Numbered from the stretch's first letter, positions 8,874-18,060 are shown. The stretch is 64,000 nucleotides of DNA from Bradyrhizobium sp. SRS-191 (GCF_024586915.1 NZ_JANBVS010000005.1:186001-250000); one strand, 5' to 3'. Translations and numbers: made by a program. Notes: generated from the letters alone by a model not told the origin.

Positions 8874-9827
8874 ATGGCACTCATCCTGCTCACCGGCGCC
8901 GGCTTCAGCCGAAATTGGGGCGGTTGGCTTGCAAACGAGGCTTTCGAATACTTGCTCGGGCAGGACGGCCTGCACCCGCGCGTGCGACATCTGCTTTGGG
9001 CTCACAAAGAGAGCGGCACCGGATTTGAAGGCGTGTATCAGGCACTCAAGGATGGCGCGAGCAATCCCACCGATCAAGCGGTGTTCAGGCGATTCCACGA
9101 GATGGTCGCGGGCATGTTCCATTCCATGCGTCATGGTTTTCAACGGGTCTCCCTCGGCGGTCCAATTCAGCGCTTTCTCGCGTCATTCGATGCCATCTTC
9201 ACATTGAACCAAGACACTCTTCTCGAACTCCAGTACATAGGCGGCGACATCCGGCAGCACTCAGATGGGAAATTCTTTGCTTGCGAGACCCCAGGGCTCT
9301 TCGAGACTGACCAAAAGATCTCTCCGCCAGGACTGTACAGGCCGCTTGATCCTCCCTACTCGACCACTAACCAGCATCAGCCCTATTTCAAGCTACATGG
9401 CTCAAGCAACTGGATGCTGCCCGACCGATCCGACTTGATGCTCATTATCGGTGGCAACAAGGTGAGTGCCATCAACAGCTCCCCTCTGCTCTCATGGTAT
9501 CATGAGCAGTTCAGAACGATGTTGAATGGAGCCAGGGTTGTCATAATCGGCTACAGCTTCACAGACGATCACATCAACAAGGACCTTATAGAGGCGGCGG
9601 GGACCGGCGCACGGTTATTCATCGTCGACCCTTCGGGCGTTGACATCATCGACAAGCGAAAACCTGCCCAAATTCCTCAACCCAGAGAGCACCTCATGGA
9701 GAAGCTCATGGGGAATATCGATGGTGCTTCGCGGCGGCCGCTCCTCTCTACTTTTGACGGCGATGACATCGAGCGGCGCAAGTTGGATCACTTCATTACT
9801 GCCGCTTGGCGAGGCCTGAAGTCCTGA
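8874..9827 (+). CDS. SIR2-like (SIR2_2) NAD-binding protein, candidate defence NADase
   Basis: A 317-residue stand-alone SIR2-type domain. The NAD-binding loop reads LLTGAGFSRNWGG (residues 5-17). The second signature is TLNQDTLLE, followed by the histidine motif FKLHGSSNW and the nucleotide-site motif IIGYSFTDDHIN. This set matches the SIR2-like domains of bacterial anti-phage proteins, which hydrolyse NAD rather than deacylate proteins. That role is family knowledge; here it is inferred. No helicase, Argonaute or STAND partner is adjacent. Codon use is less GC-rich than its neighbours, and it sits between a tRNA gene and a truncated parE, so it was probably acquired. Confidence 0.8.
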   Translation: MALILLTGAGFSRNWGGWLANEAFEYLLGQDGLHPRVRHLLWAHKESGTGFEGVYQALKDGASNPTDQAVFRRFHEMVAGMFHSMRHGFQRVSLGGPIQRFLASFDAIFTLNQDTLLELQYIGGDIRQHSDGKFFACETPGLFETDQKISPPGLYRPLDPPYSTTNQHQPYFKLHGSSNWMLPDRSDLMLIIGGNKVSAINSSPLLSWYHEQFRTMLNGARVVIIGYSFTDDHINKDLIEAAGTGARLFIVDPSGVDIIDKRKPAQIPQPREHLMEKLMGNIDGASRRPLLSTFDGDDIERRKLDHFITAAWRGLKS

Positions 9828-9835
9828 CCAATTAA

Positions 9836-9970
9836 TGGCACGGGTATGAACTGCACGGTCGAAGCGGTGGAGGAGCGCGGTTGCCGCTGTCTCGTTGCCG
9901 GCGGCGATGTACTACCAGATTCCAGCGCGTCTTCCCTGGCCTGCGGGCGCAACAGGCGGCTACTTTGCAC
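9836..9970 (-). pseudogene. parE-like toxin remnant
   Basis: Downstream of parD, an overlapping frame starts at GTG 9970 and reads VQSSRLLRPQAREDALE, the N-terminus expected of a ParE toxin. After losing one base, homology continues in the next frame as IW-stop-YIAAGNETAATALLH and RFDRAVHTRA. The remnant thus has a frameshift and an in-frame TAG (plus-strand 9912-9914). Similarity ends near 9836, only about ten bases past the SIR2 stop, leaving roughly half of a normal toxin. It cannot make a working ParE. Confidence 0.7.
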
Positions 9971-10220
9971 GCGTGGCCTTCCGGCGTTTCGCCTCTGCGA
10001 TGAGGTCTTCCACATCCTGGCCCTCGGCGGGACCGCTGTCGAGACCGTCCTGGATCGCGCTGCGAAGAGCTTCGAGTTTGGCCTTGCGCCGCTCTTGCTT
10101 TTCTTCGATCAGCCGCAGCCCTTCGCGCATGACCTCGCTGGCGGTCGAATAGCGGCCGCTGTCCACCAGGCCCTTGATCAACTCCTCGTAGTGTTTGCCG
10201 ATGGTGTAGCTGCTGGCCAC
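9960..10220 (-). CDS. parD: ParD-family antitoxin, orphan
   Basis: An 86-residue antitoxin. The N-terminal ribbon-helix-helix part reads YTIGKHYEELIKGLVDSGRY then STASEVMREGLRLIEE, followed by a charged toxin-binding tail (QERRKAKLEALRSAIQDG, EDLIAEAKRRK). GTG at 10220 was chosen: GAGGAG stands about six bases upstream and the protein then begins exactly at the RHH domain. ParD normally binds DNA at its own promoter and neutralises ParE. Here the partner is broken by frameshift, stop and truncation, so parD is an orphan that may persist as a regulator. Confidence 0.88.
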   Translation of the reverse strand: MASSYTIGKHYEELIKGLVDSGRYSTASEVMREGLRLIEEKQERRKAKLEALRSAIQDGLDSGPAEGQDVEDLIAEAKRRKATRAK

Positions 10221-10314
10221 GGAAACTCCTCTAGCAGAATGTAGCATATGATCTCGGCTCAAGCGCTCCGAACAAGGTCGATCCGAACAACACGCGGCAT
10301 CTTTCTGACCGGAC

Positions 10315-11079
10315 GTGCCCCTTTATGAACCAAGCAACGAGGCGGTCGTGGATGCGGATCTTCGCATTGCCCTGATCACCGGTGCCGGACGTGCGACGGG
10401 CATCGGCTTCGAGGTCGCGCGGCAGCTCGGGCGGCGCGGCTGTCGCATCATCCTGACTGCCAGGACGGCAGCGGATGCGCAGGCCCGGGCGGCCGAGCTC
10501 AACGCGGCGGGCGTGGTCGCCGAAGGTCACGGCATGGACATCACCGATCCCGACGCGACGGCGAAGGTCGCCGCGCTCTTGGACGAGCGGTTCGGCCGGC
10601 TCGACGTGCTGGTCAACAATGCTGCGACGCTCGGGAGCTATGACGAGACCGCCTCGTCCGCCGATCTCGCCGAGGTCCGCGCCAATTTCGAGAGCACGCT
10701 GTTCGGCGCCTGGTCGGTGGCGCAGATCTTCCTGCCGCTGTTGCGCAACAGCGCGCATGGCCGACTCGTCAACGTCTCCAGCGGCGCCGGCTCGCACAGC
10801 GATGCGGAATTCGGTCTCGCCACTGCTGCGCCGATGCCAGCCTCCTATGGGGTAGCCAAGGCCGCGCTCAATGCGCTGACGGTGAAGCTCGCCAGGGAAA
10901 ACCCCACGCTGCGCGTCAACGCGGTCTGCCCCGGCTTCACCGCGACCTTCGACGGCGGCGCCGCGATGGGCGCGCGCCCGGTGGCCGACGGCGCCGCCAG
11001 CGTGGTGTGGGCGGCACTGATGGGCGATGACGGGCCGACCGGCGGCTTCTTCCGCGACGGCAATCCGCTCGGCTGGTAG
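10315..11079 (+). CDS. Short-chain dehydrogenase/reductase
   Basis: A 254-residue classical SDR. The cofactor loop is TGAGRATGIGFEVA, the NNA motif is NNAATLG, the catalytic serine lies in VNVSSGAG, and Tyr/Lys lie in YGVAKAA. The Arg in TARTAADA suggests NADP(H). Substrate is unknown. GTG at 10315 gives a few extra residues before the fold; a second GTG near 10348 could be used instead. The gene is divergent from parD and convergent with the downstream GST fragment. Confidence 0.85.
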   Translation: MPLYEPSNEAVVDADLRIALITGAGRATGIGFEVARQLGRRGCRIILTARTAADAQARAAELNAAGVVAEGHGMDITDPDATAKVAALLDERFGRLDVLVNNAATLGSYDETASSADLAEVRANFESTLFGAWSVAQIFLPLLRNSAHGRLVNVSSGAGSHSDAEFGLATAAPMPASYGVAKAALNALTVKLARENPTLRVNAVCPGFTATFDGGAAMGARPVADGAASVVWAALMGDDGPTGGFFRDGNPLGW

Positions 11080-11088
11080 CGCGCCCCC

Positions 11089-11747
11089 CTACGCCGCCTG
11101 TGCGCGGGCCATGAGTTGCGCCATCGTCGTCGCCTGGAAGCTCGGGCGTGCTTCCAGCCGCGCGATCCAGGCGGCGAGATTGGGATGGCCTGACGTCAGT
11201 TCGGTCCATTCCGGCGTCAGCGACAGAAAGCTCGCCTGCGGACCAGCCTGCAGGTCCGCCAGCGACAGCCGGTCGCCTGCCATGAAGTGCTGTTCGCCGA
11301 GCAGCCGCGACAGCTCCGCGATGACTGTTCTCGCCTGTGGCATCGCGCTGATAATGGCGGATTCGTCCGTCGCGGTGCCGAAGAATTGCGGGCCGACGAT
11401 GCGCTGAAAGATGATGACGTTGCACACGCCCTGAAACAGGTACCAGTCGCTGATGTTCATCACCTGGTCCATGCGCGCCGCCTGCTTCGGCTCATCCGGC
11501 GTCAGCGCCGGCTGCGGCAGCACGCGGTCGAGATAGCGCAGGATCGCCTGGGTCTCGTACAGCTCGAAGCCATCATGGCTGAGGGCCGGCACCCGGCCGA
11601 ACGGATGCCGTGCGAGATGCGCCGCCATTTCGAATCCCCGGGCGAAAGCGGGGCAAGCCGATAGCTTGCTCCCTTCTCCTCCAGCGTGGCCAGCACGCTG
11701 CGGCCGAACGGGCTTCCCGGCACCGAATGCACGACGAACGCTGACAT
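11089..11747 (-). pseudogene. Glutathione S-transferase, frameshifted
   Basis: The N-terminal 38 or so residues (MSAFVVHSVPGSPFGRSVLA to APLSPG) are in one frame and the rest (MAAHLARHPFGRVPAL onward) in another. Together they form a normal GST of about 220 residues: a thioredoxin-like domain with YETQAILRYLDR, then a helical domain with FMAGDRLSLADLQ. One missing base in a GGGG run (about 11636-11642) would explain the break, so it is either a recent pseudogene or a homopolymer sequencing error. It lies 24 bases after the SRPBCC gene and is probably the third gene of that operon. Confidence 0.75.
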
Positions 11748-11771
11748 GACGTTTCCCCCATGATGATTGAT

Positions 11772-12254
11772 TTACGAGGACGCCGGCCCCTCGGCCTCAG
11801 CCACAAAGCGCTGCAGCAGGCCCGGCCAACCGCCGTCGACATCCCGGCGCATCGAGGCCCCGCCCTCCGCGCCCATGGTCTCGAACTTGTGGTGCACGAG
11901 CTCGACCCGCGTTGCGTCCTTGCCTTCGGCGAAGAACCGGACATCGACCTCTGAGCGCATCGCGGCATCCGGCTTCCACTGCGCATCGACCTGCCACAGC
12001 ATCACGAAGCGCTGCGGCGGCTCCCATCGCGTGATGGTCGCGACCACCGTCTGCGTGCCGTCCTCGGCGATCTCCAGCCAGCGGCCGCCGAGCTGCGGCT
12101 CGAGCAAGACCTTCGCGATCGGCTTGCCGCCGACGCCATGCGTATGCGGCCACCACTGGGTCAGCCCGCTGGTGAACACCGTGAAGGCATGATCGATCGG
12201 TGCGCGGACACGGACCTGTTTCTCGACCGGCGCAATGACGACGCGCTCACTCAT
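11772..12254 (-). CDS. SRPBCC (AHSA1-like) domain protein
   Basis: A 160-residue START-like ligand-binding domain. Typical AHSA1 features are VRVRAPIDHAFTVFTSGLTQ, the WWP motif, GGRWLEIAEDG and VELVHHKFE near the C-terminus. The start overlaps the ArsR stop in an ATGA (12251-12254), so the two are translationally coupled. Pairs of ArsR and SRPBCC genes are frequent; the SRPBCC protein is thought to bind a small hydrophobic ligand. The substrate is unknown. Confidence 0.9.
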   Translation of the reverse strand: MSERVVIAPVEKQVRVRAPIDHAFTVFTSGLTQWWPHTHGVGGKPIAKVLLEPQLGGRWLEIAEDGTQTVVATITRWEPPQRFVMLWQVDAQWKPDAAMRSEVDVRFFAEGKDATRVELVHHKFETMGAEGGASMRRDVDGGWPGLLQRFVAEAEGPASS

Positions 12255-12583
12255 TCCCCGTCTCCCTGTCCTTTCGCGTGACGGTGCGTGCGTTCGGCCT
12301 CGATCTTGAAGGCCAGCAGCGCGTCGTCCCAGAAGCTGTCGAGCCAGTCGCGCAGCTCGGCCAGCCCCTCGCGGCGCAAGGAGTAGATGCGCCGCGCGCC
12401 CTCGCTGCGCTCCTCGACGAGGCCAGCATCCTTCAGCACCTTCAGATGCTGCGACACTGCCGGCCGCGACACCGGCATGCCCTTGGCGATGGCATGAACC
12501 GGACACGGTCCGTGGCGGAGGCGCTCGAACACCTGCCGCCGCGTCGGGTCTGCCAGAACTGTCAACGCCGTTTCGTAAGCCAT
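12251..12583 (-). CDS. ArsR-family transcriptional regulator
   Basis: A 110-residue winged-helix regulator. The start, [20 protein letters not shown], and the recognition helix, [18 protein letters not shown], followed by the wing [14 protein letters not shown] are characteristic. The cysteine pair of metal sensors is absent; the single Cys lies in HGPCPVHA, so metal sensing is unlikely. It heads the ArsR-SRPBCC-GST operon and probably regulates it. The divergent chemoreceptor gene begins 180 bases away. Confidence 0.92.
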   Translation of the reverse strand: MAYETALTVLADPTRRQVFERLRHGPCPVHAIAKGMPVSRPAVSQHLKVLKDAGLVEERSEGARRIYSLRREGLAELRDWLDSFWDDALLAFKIEAERTHRHAKGQGDGE

Positions 12584-12764
12584 GACTTACCGTAAGGCAC
12601 CACTTACGGTTTGTCAAAGACGCCAACCGAACCCCGCCCCTACCGCCGGTTGCGACGGGAAACCCACCGTTAACCATACAGCGCTCAGAGTTCCGACGGA
12701 CTGCCGCCACGGCGCTGACATCCGGCGCGAGACCGGCCGCGCTCGATTTGAACCGAGAGACACG

Positions 12765-14168
12765 ATGCTGGGATTCCGCAGCCGCAAGACCGATCATCAG
12801 GATGCCCCGCCCGTCTTCGATACGGCCGCGCACGAGGCGTTTCAGGACGTGTTGGCGCAATGCCTCGACGACTGGGCTGCCGGCAAGCTGAACCGCGAGG
12901 TCGCGAACCTCGATGCCGCCGCGCTACGCGCAAAACTCAAGCCGCGACTGATCGAGGCGATCCATCGTCTCGGCACTGCGCTGGCAGGCCGCGCATCCCA
13001 GGACCTCGACTCCATCGTCGACCTCTGCATCAACAGCAACGAGGCTTCGATCAGTGCAGCGCGCCTGATCGGCGCCTCCAACAATCAGTCCGAGCGCTGC
13101 CAGAGCCTCGCCTCGGCCTCTGTCGAGATGCAGGCTTCGGTGCACACCATCCGCTCGACATCGACCGAAGCGGCAGCCGAGGCGGCCGCCACGCGCCAGG
13201 CGGTCGAGAACAGCGTCACCGCGGTCCGCAGGACGTTGCAGACCATGAACGGCATTGCGAGCTCCGTGCGCGACACCTCGGCCAAGATCGCCGACCTCAG
13301 CGCGGCCTCGGCGGAGATCGGCTCGATCGTCGGCACCATCGATGCGATCGCCAACCAGACCAATCTGCTGGCGCTCAACGCGACGATCGAGGCGGCGCGC
13401 GCCGGCGAGTTCGGCAAGGGCTTTGCGGTGGTCGCAGCCGAGGTGAAGAACCTGTCGCAGCAGACCACAAAGGCGACCGAGGACATCAAGGGCCGCATCG
13501 AGCGGCTGCAGGCGGAAATGAGCGGCATCGTCGAGGCGATGGCGGGTGGCGCCAAGGCGGTCGAGGTCGGTATGTCCGAGATGAACGATCTGGCGCAGAC
13601 GATCGATCAGGCTGGCAGCCGGACCGCCATCGTCAGCACCAAGATGAACGAGATCTCCGGCATTCTCGCCGAGCAGACCGCCGCGACCGACGAGGTGGCG
13701 CAAGGCATCACCATCATCGCCGATCTCGCGACCGCCAATGCCAACGAGGTGATGTCGCTCGCCGACACCATGGGACGGACCGACGCCAAGGTCGGCAAGA
13801 TGCTGGGCGAGATCGCCAAGCTCTCGCTCGACAATCAGGTGGTGCGCCTCGCCAAGGCCGACCATGTGATCTGGAAGAAGCGGCTGGTCGACATGTCGGT
13901 CGGCCGACTCCAGCTGCGCGCCGACGAGCTCACCGATCACCACAATTGCCGGCTTGGCAAATGGTACTACGGTGAAGGCGGCCAACGCCTTGCCGGCGAC
14001 GCGGCATTCCGCCGGCTCGAACGCCCGCACGAGGCGGTGCATCGTCACGGCAAGGAGGCCGCGCGCCTGTTCAGCTCAGGCCGGATCGACGAAGCGCTCA
14101 ACGAGATCGGCAAGGTCGAGGTGGCCTCGACCGAGGTGCTGGCGGCGCTGGACGACATCAAGGCGTGA
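12765..14168 (+). CDS. Soluble methyl-accepting chemotaxis protein with CZB domain
   Basis: About 467 residues and no transmembrane segment, so a cytoplasmic chemoreceptor. The N-terminal 80 residues are acidic and unrecognised. A long coiled-coil signalling domain follows, with the conserved hairpin tip [20 protein letters not shown] and [19 protein letters not shown]. The C-terminal 110 residues form a CZB zinc-binding domain: His in [11 protein letters not shown], His and Cys in [13 protein letters not shown], and His in [14 protein letters not shown] receptors elsewhere respond to zinc or hypochlorous acid. ATG at 12765 was preferred over the long in-frame extension antisense to arsR's upstream region. 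Confidence 0.9.
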   Translation: MLGFRSRKTDHQDAPPVFDTAAHEAFQDVLAQCLDDWAAGKLNREVANLDAAALRAKLKPRLIEAIHRLGTALAGRASQDLDSIVDLCINSNEASISAARLIGASNNQSERCQSLASASVEMQASVHTIRSTSTEAAAEAAATRQAVENSVTAVRRTLQTMNGIASSVRDTSAKIADLSAASAEIGSIVGTIDAIANQTNLLALNATIEAARAGEFGKGFAVVAAEVKNLSQQTTKATEDIKGRIERLQAEMSGIVEAMAGGAKAVEVGMSEMNDLAQTIDQAGSRTAIVSTKMNEISGILAEQTAATDEVAQGITIIADLATANANEVMSLADTMGRTDAKVGKMLGEIAKLSLDNQVVRLAKADHVIWKKRLVDMSVGRLQLRADELTDHHNCRLGKWYYGEGGQRLAGDAAFRRLERPHEAVHRHGKEAARLFSSGRIDEALNEIGKVEVASTEVLAALDDIKA

Positions 14169-14195
14169 TGGCCGAGCTACCGCGGCAATCGTAGT

Positions 14196-14336
14196 CGTAG
14201 GGTGGGCAAAGGCGCAGGTACGCTGCATCTCCGAACGAGATTGCCAAGGCGCCGTGCCCACCGGCTTAGCCAAGACCTCGCTGCGCGACGGTGGGCACGC
14301 CGCCGCCCTGACGGGCGGCCGCTTTGCCTACCCTAC
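14196..14336. repeat. GTAGGGTGGGCAAA palindromic repeat, copy 2
   Basis: The outer arms are GTAGGGTGGGCAAAGGCG and GCTTTGCCTACCCTAC, the latter with one changed base. Inner GTGCCCACC and GGTGGGCAC are present. It sits between the convergent chemoreceptor and first binding-protein genes. Confidence 0.82.
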
Positions 14337-14358
14337 GAGGCCATGAGCTACTCGCGAG

Positions 14359-15969
14359 CTACTCGCTCTTGTCCACGTTCCAGAACACGGGCACCGCCTG
14401 CCCTTCGAGCACGCCGGTGACAGACTTGCGCCAGGCGCTCGGCATGAACCATTGGCCGAGCGGCACGTAGATCACCTGGTCATAGATTTCCTTCTGGATC
14501 TCGGTCGCGATGCGCTTCTGGTCCTCGGGCGTGCCGGCCTTGGCGAAAGCATCGCGCAGCTCTTCCATCTTCGGATCGTCAGGCCAGCCGAACGGGCTCT
14601 TCTGTCCGCGCGCGCCGACGAAGGTGCTGCCGATCGGGTTGCCGGAATCGGCGATCACCGAGTTGGTGAAGAACATATTCCAGCCGCCCTCCTTCGGCGG
14701 CTTCTGGCTGGCGCGGCGCGTCACCACCGTCTGCCAGTCCGTCGTCTGCAGGTCGACCTTGAAGCCGGCCGAGCGCAGCAGCTGCGCGGCGACGACCGGC
14801 TGCGCCTTCAGCGTGATCGCGTCGCCCGGCGCCAGGATCACCACCGGCGTGCCGTCATAGCCGGACTCGGCGAGCAGCTTCTTGGCCTGCTCCATGCCGT
14901 TGCCCTTCACCAGCGTCTCCGAGCCGACGTCGCTTTCCAGCGGCGTGCCGCAGCCGAACACGGCGCCGCAGATCGTGTAGTATTTTGGGTTGCCGGTGAG
15001 CGCGTCGAGCACGTCCTTCTGGTTCAGCGCCAGGAAGGCCGCGCGGCGGATCTTCACATTGTCGAACGGCGGAAACAGGAAGTTCATCCGGCCCAAGGTC
15101 TGGTAGCCGAACTTGTTCAGCACGTTCATCGTCAGATCGGGACTGGCTGACAGCACCGGCTCGAGGTCGAGCGGCGGAAACTCCATGAAGTCGATGTCGC
15201 CGGATTGCAGGGCGTTGACCGCGGTCTGCGCGTCGGGCATCGAGATCCACTCGACACGATCGACCTTCACCACCTTGCCGCCGGCGGTCCAGCTCGGCGG
15301 CTCCTTGCGCGGCACGTAGTCGGTGTTCTTCTCGTAGACCGCCTTCACGCCCGGCTGGAATTCAGCCTTCACGAATTTGAACGGCCCCGAGCCGATCTGC
15401 TCCGAGATCTGCGCGTTCGCAGGCGTCTCGGCGAGACGCTTCGGCATCATGAACGGCACGTAGGACGACGGCTTGCCGATCGACTCCAGCACGAGGCCAT
15501 AGGGCTCCTTGAGCTTCAAGGTGATCGTCTTGGCATCGGTGGCCTCGAGCGAGGCGGTCGCCTCCATCAGCTTCTGGCCCATGCTGTCGTTGCGGCTCCA
15601 GCGTTTCAGCGAGGCGACGCAATCCTCCGCCGTCACCGGCATGCCATCGTGCCACTTCAAGCCGTCGCGCAGGGTGAAGGTGTAGGTCAGCTTGTCGTCG
15701 GAGACCTTCCACTCCGCCATCTGCGGCTGGACCTGAAACTTCGCGTCGGTCCCGAGCAGCGTGTCATAGACCATGTAGCCATGATCGCGGGTGATGTAGG
15801 CGGGCGTGAACACCGGATCGATCACGCGCAGATCCGAATGCATCACCGCCGTGATCGTCTTCTTGCCGGCTGCAACGGCCTTGGTTGTTGCACCGAGCGA
15901 AACGGCCATCGCCGCGGCAATCAGACAGGACACCAGCGCGGATGAGGTCCGCCGCAAAGGATGTGACAT
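14359..15969 (-). CDS. Peptide ABC transporter substrate-binding protein, paralogue 1
   Basis: A 536-residue family 5 (DppA/OppA) periplasmic binding protein. A signal peptide (LVSCLIAAAMAVSLGATT, then AVAAGKK) leads into TITAVMHSDLRVIDP, the start of the mature protein. Family features include DGLKWHDG, TAEDCVASLKRW and the C-terminal VPLGQWFMPSAWRKS. ATG at 15969 has AAGAGA upstream and gives a normal signal peptide. Two close paralogues follow upstream; this copy is the most diverged, for example FMEFPPLDLEPVLSASPD where the others read FMEAPPYELLSVL and FMENLPYDMLSVL. The matching permeases and ATPase lie at 22.0-25.6 kb on the other strand. Confidence 0.93.
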   Translation of the reverse strand: MSHPLRRTSSALVSCLIAAAMAVSLGATTKAVAAGKKTITAVMHSDLRVIDPVFTPAYITRDHGYMVYDTLLGTDAKFQVQPQMAEWKVSDDKLTYTFTLRDGLKWHDGMPVTAEDCVASLKRWSRNDSMGQKLMEATASLEATDAKTITLKLKEPYGLVLESIGKPSSYVPFMMPKRLAETPANAQISEQIGSGPFKFVKAEFQPGVKAVYEKNTDYVPRKEPPSWTAGGKVVKVDRVEWISMPDAQTAVNALQSGDIDFMEFPPLDLEPVLSASPDLTMNVLNKFGYQTLGRMNFLFPPFDNVKIRRAAFLALNQKDVLDALTGNPKYYTICGAVFGCGTPLESDVGSETLVKGNGMEQAKKLLAESGYDGTPVVILAPGDAITLKAQPVVAAQLLRSAGFKVDLQTTDWQTVVTRRASQKPPKEGGWNMFFTNSVIADSGNPIGSTFVGARGQKSPFGWPDDPKMEELRDAFAKAGTPEDQKRIATEIQKEIYDQVIYVPLGQWFMPSAWRKSVTGVLEGQAVPVFWNVDKSE

Positions 15970-16079
15970 GCAATATCTCTTGATGTGAGCTTTCATCCGA
16001 CGGTCCCGACCGCAATCAAGGCCGGCAAGCCGCTATGCCGCGCATCAGGGAGCGCGGAGCAAACAAGCTTGCGGAATGC

Positions 16080-16108
16080 AGACTTGCAGCAGTTCCACTG
16101 CGCGTCAA
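16080..16108 (-). promoter_or_regulatory. Promoter of binding protein 1 (TTGACG-17-AAGTCT)
   Basis: On the minus strand, TTGACG (16103-16108) is followed after 17 bases by AAGTCT (16080-16085), about 110 bases before the start codon. The same arrangement precedes the two paralogues. Flanking bases, including the GAACTG in the spacer, are shared with copy 2. The rest of 15970-16446 holds no gene that I can support. Confidence 0.6.
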
Positions 16109-16446
16109 TCGGCACGGACGCATGGCGACCGTCGCCTCATGCGCGGGCCGACCCCGGTGCCGACTCCTGGAACTGGAAACGGGCTCGCTCGTTAGCAGCG
16201 CGACCAGGGAGCATGCCAATGCCGACCGAAACAGCCGCCGAGTCACATCGCACGACCCCAGCCGCGGCGCCGATCCGTGCAAGCAAGAAGCTGTCGCAGG
16301 ATCAGCTCACGCCACCCCTGATGGTGGATGGGCTGGAAGCCGTCCGGGATACGCATTGCTGACGACGGTCGGGCGCCCGAGCGAGCGAAAGAGCGCGACA
16401 ATGATGTCCTCGCCGCGCCCTGGTCGACGTCACAGATGACGACCGT

Positions 16447-18060
16447 CTACTCCTTCTTCTCGATGTTCCAGAAGATCGGCGTCGCCGGGCCGTCGAGCAC
16501 CCCGGTCAGCGTCTTGCGCCAGACGCTCGGCTGCAGGTATTGCCCGAGCGGGACATAGATGACGCGCTCATAGTTCAGCTTCTGGATCTCGGTCGCGATC
16601 TTCTTCTGCTCGTCGGCCGACGATGAGCGTGCATAGGCGTCGCGCAGCTTCTCGATGTCGGCATCCTCGGCCCAGCCGAACCAGCCACCCTTGGTGCCGC
16701 GGCCGCCGACCGAGACATTGGCGACGGGATTGGCGACGTCGGCGCCGACCCAGTTGGTGAAGAACATGTTCCAGCCGCCCTCCTTCACCGGCTTCTGGCT
16801 GGCGCGGCGCGTCACCACGGTCTGCCAGTCGGTCGCCTGCAGGTCGACCTTGAAGCCGGCTTCGCGCAACAGCTGCGCCGACACGATCGGCTGCGCCTTG
16901 AGCGCGATCACGTCGCCGGGCGCCATGATCGCGATCGGCGTGCCGTCATAGCCGGACTCGGCGAGCGCCTTCTTCGCCTCCGCCATGCCGTTGCCCTTGA
17001 TCAGCGTCTCGGCCCCGACATCGGTCTCCAGCGGCGTGCCGCACACGAACACCGCGCCGCAGATCTTCTGATACTTCGGGTTGCCGACCAGCGCGTCGAG
17101 CACGTCCTTCTGGTTCAGGGCGAGGAAGGCCGCTCGGCGCACCTTCACATTGTCGAACGGCGGGTTCAGGAAGTTCATGCGTCCGAGCGTCTGGTAGCCG
17201 AACTTGTTCAGCACCTCGGTCTTGAGCTCGGGGTTGGCCTCCAGCACCGACAGCAGCTCATAGGGCGGCGCCTCCATGAAATCGATGTCGCCGGCCTGCA
17301 GCGCGTTCGCAGCGGTCTGCGCATCCGGCATGGTAATCCACTCGACGCGATCGACCTTCACCACCTTCCCGCCCGCCGTCCAGCTCGCCGGCTCCTTGCG
17401 CGGCACGTAGTCGGTGTTCTTCTCGTACACCGCCTTCACACCGGGCTGGAATTCCGCCTTGACGAATTTGAACGGTCCGGAGCCGATCTGCTCCGGAATC
17501 TGCTGGCCCTGCGGCGTCTCGGCAAGACGCTTCGGCATCATGAACGGCACGTAGGACGACGGCTTGCCGATCGATTCCAGCACCAGGCCGTAGGGCTCCT
17601 TCAATTTGAGCACGATCGTCTTGGCATCCGGAGCCTCCAGGCTCGCGGTGAAGTCCATCAGCTTCTGGCCCATGCCGTCGTTGCGGCCCCAGCGCTTCAG
17701 CGACGCGACGCAGTCCTCGGCGGTGACGTCGGCGCCATCGTGCCACTTCAAGCCGTCGCGCAAGGTGAAGGTGTAGGTCAGCTTGTCATCTGAGACCTTC
17801 CAGTCCGCCATCTGCGGCTGGATCTTGAAGTTCGCGTCCGTGGCGACCAGCGTGTCGTAGACCATGTAGCCATGGTCGCGGGTGATGTAGGCCGTGGTGA
17901 AACCGGGGTCGATGACGCGCAGGTCGGAATGCATCACTGCGGTGATCGTTTTCTTGCCGGCTGCAATCGCCTGCGGCGCAAGCCACGGTGATAGCAGAAC
18001 GGCGGAGGCAACAAGCCAAGACGCGAGCGCGGAACGGGCCCGGCGCGGATGAGGTGACAT
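16447..18060 (-). CDS. Peptide ABC transporter substrate-binding protein, paralogue 2
   Basis: A 537-residue family 5 binding protein. The signal peptide includes LASWLVASAVLLSPWLAPQA, with cleavage probably before AAGKK. It is very similar to paralogue 3 over long tracts and somewhat less to paralogue 1. Shared family motifs are HGYMVYDTL, DGLKWHDG, GSGPFKFVKAEF and VIYVPLGQYLQPS. Differences cluster in the region after AGDIDF (APPYELLSVLEANPELK) and near GAETLIKGNGMAEA, which probably line or flank the ligand cleft. It has its own promoter, so it need not be co-transcribed with its neighbours. Confidence 0.94.
   Translation of the reverse strand: MSPHPRRARSALASWLVASAVLLSPWLAPQAIAAGKKTITAVMHSDLRVIDPGFTTAYITRDHGYMVYDTLVATDANFKIQPQMADWKVSDDKLTYTFTLRDGLKWHDGADVTAEDCVASLKRWGRNDGMGQKLMDFTASLEAPDAKTIVLKLKEPYGLVLESIGKPSSYVPFMMPKRLAETPQGQQIPEQIGSGPFKFVKAEFQPGVKAVYEKNTDYVPRKEPASWTAGGKVVKVDRVEWITMPDAQTAANALQAGDIDFMEAPPYELLSVLEANPELKTEVLNKFGYQTLGRMNFLNPPFDNVKVRRAAFLALNQKDVLDALVGNPKYQKICGAVFVCGTPLETDVGAETLIKGNGMAEAKKALAESGYDGTPIAIMAPGDVIALKAQPIVSAQLLREAGFKVDLQATDWQTVVTRRASQKPVKEGGWNMFFTNWVGADVANPVANVSVGGRGTKGGWFGWAEDADIEKLRDAYARSSSADEQKKIATEIQKLNYERVIYVPLGQYLQPSVWRKTLTGVLDGPATPIFWNIEKKE

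Noticed and set aside
8680..10310. Attachment-site duplication of the tRNA-Leu 3' end
   Set aside because: I looked for a second copy of the TCGAGTCCCACCGTCCGC end downstream and found none, nor an integrase gene, so tRNA-directed integration is not shown.
12924..14048. 374-codon reverse frame opposite the chemoreceptor
   Set aside because: The forward frame has clear chemoreceptor and CZB motifs; the reverse frame has none.
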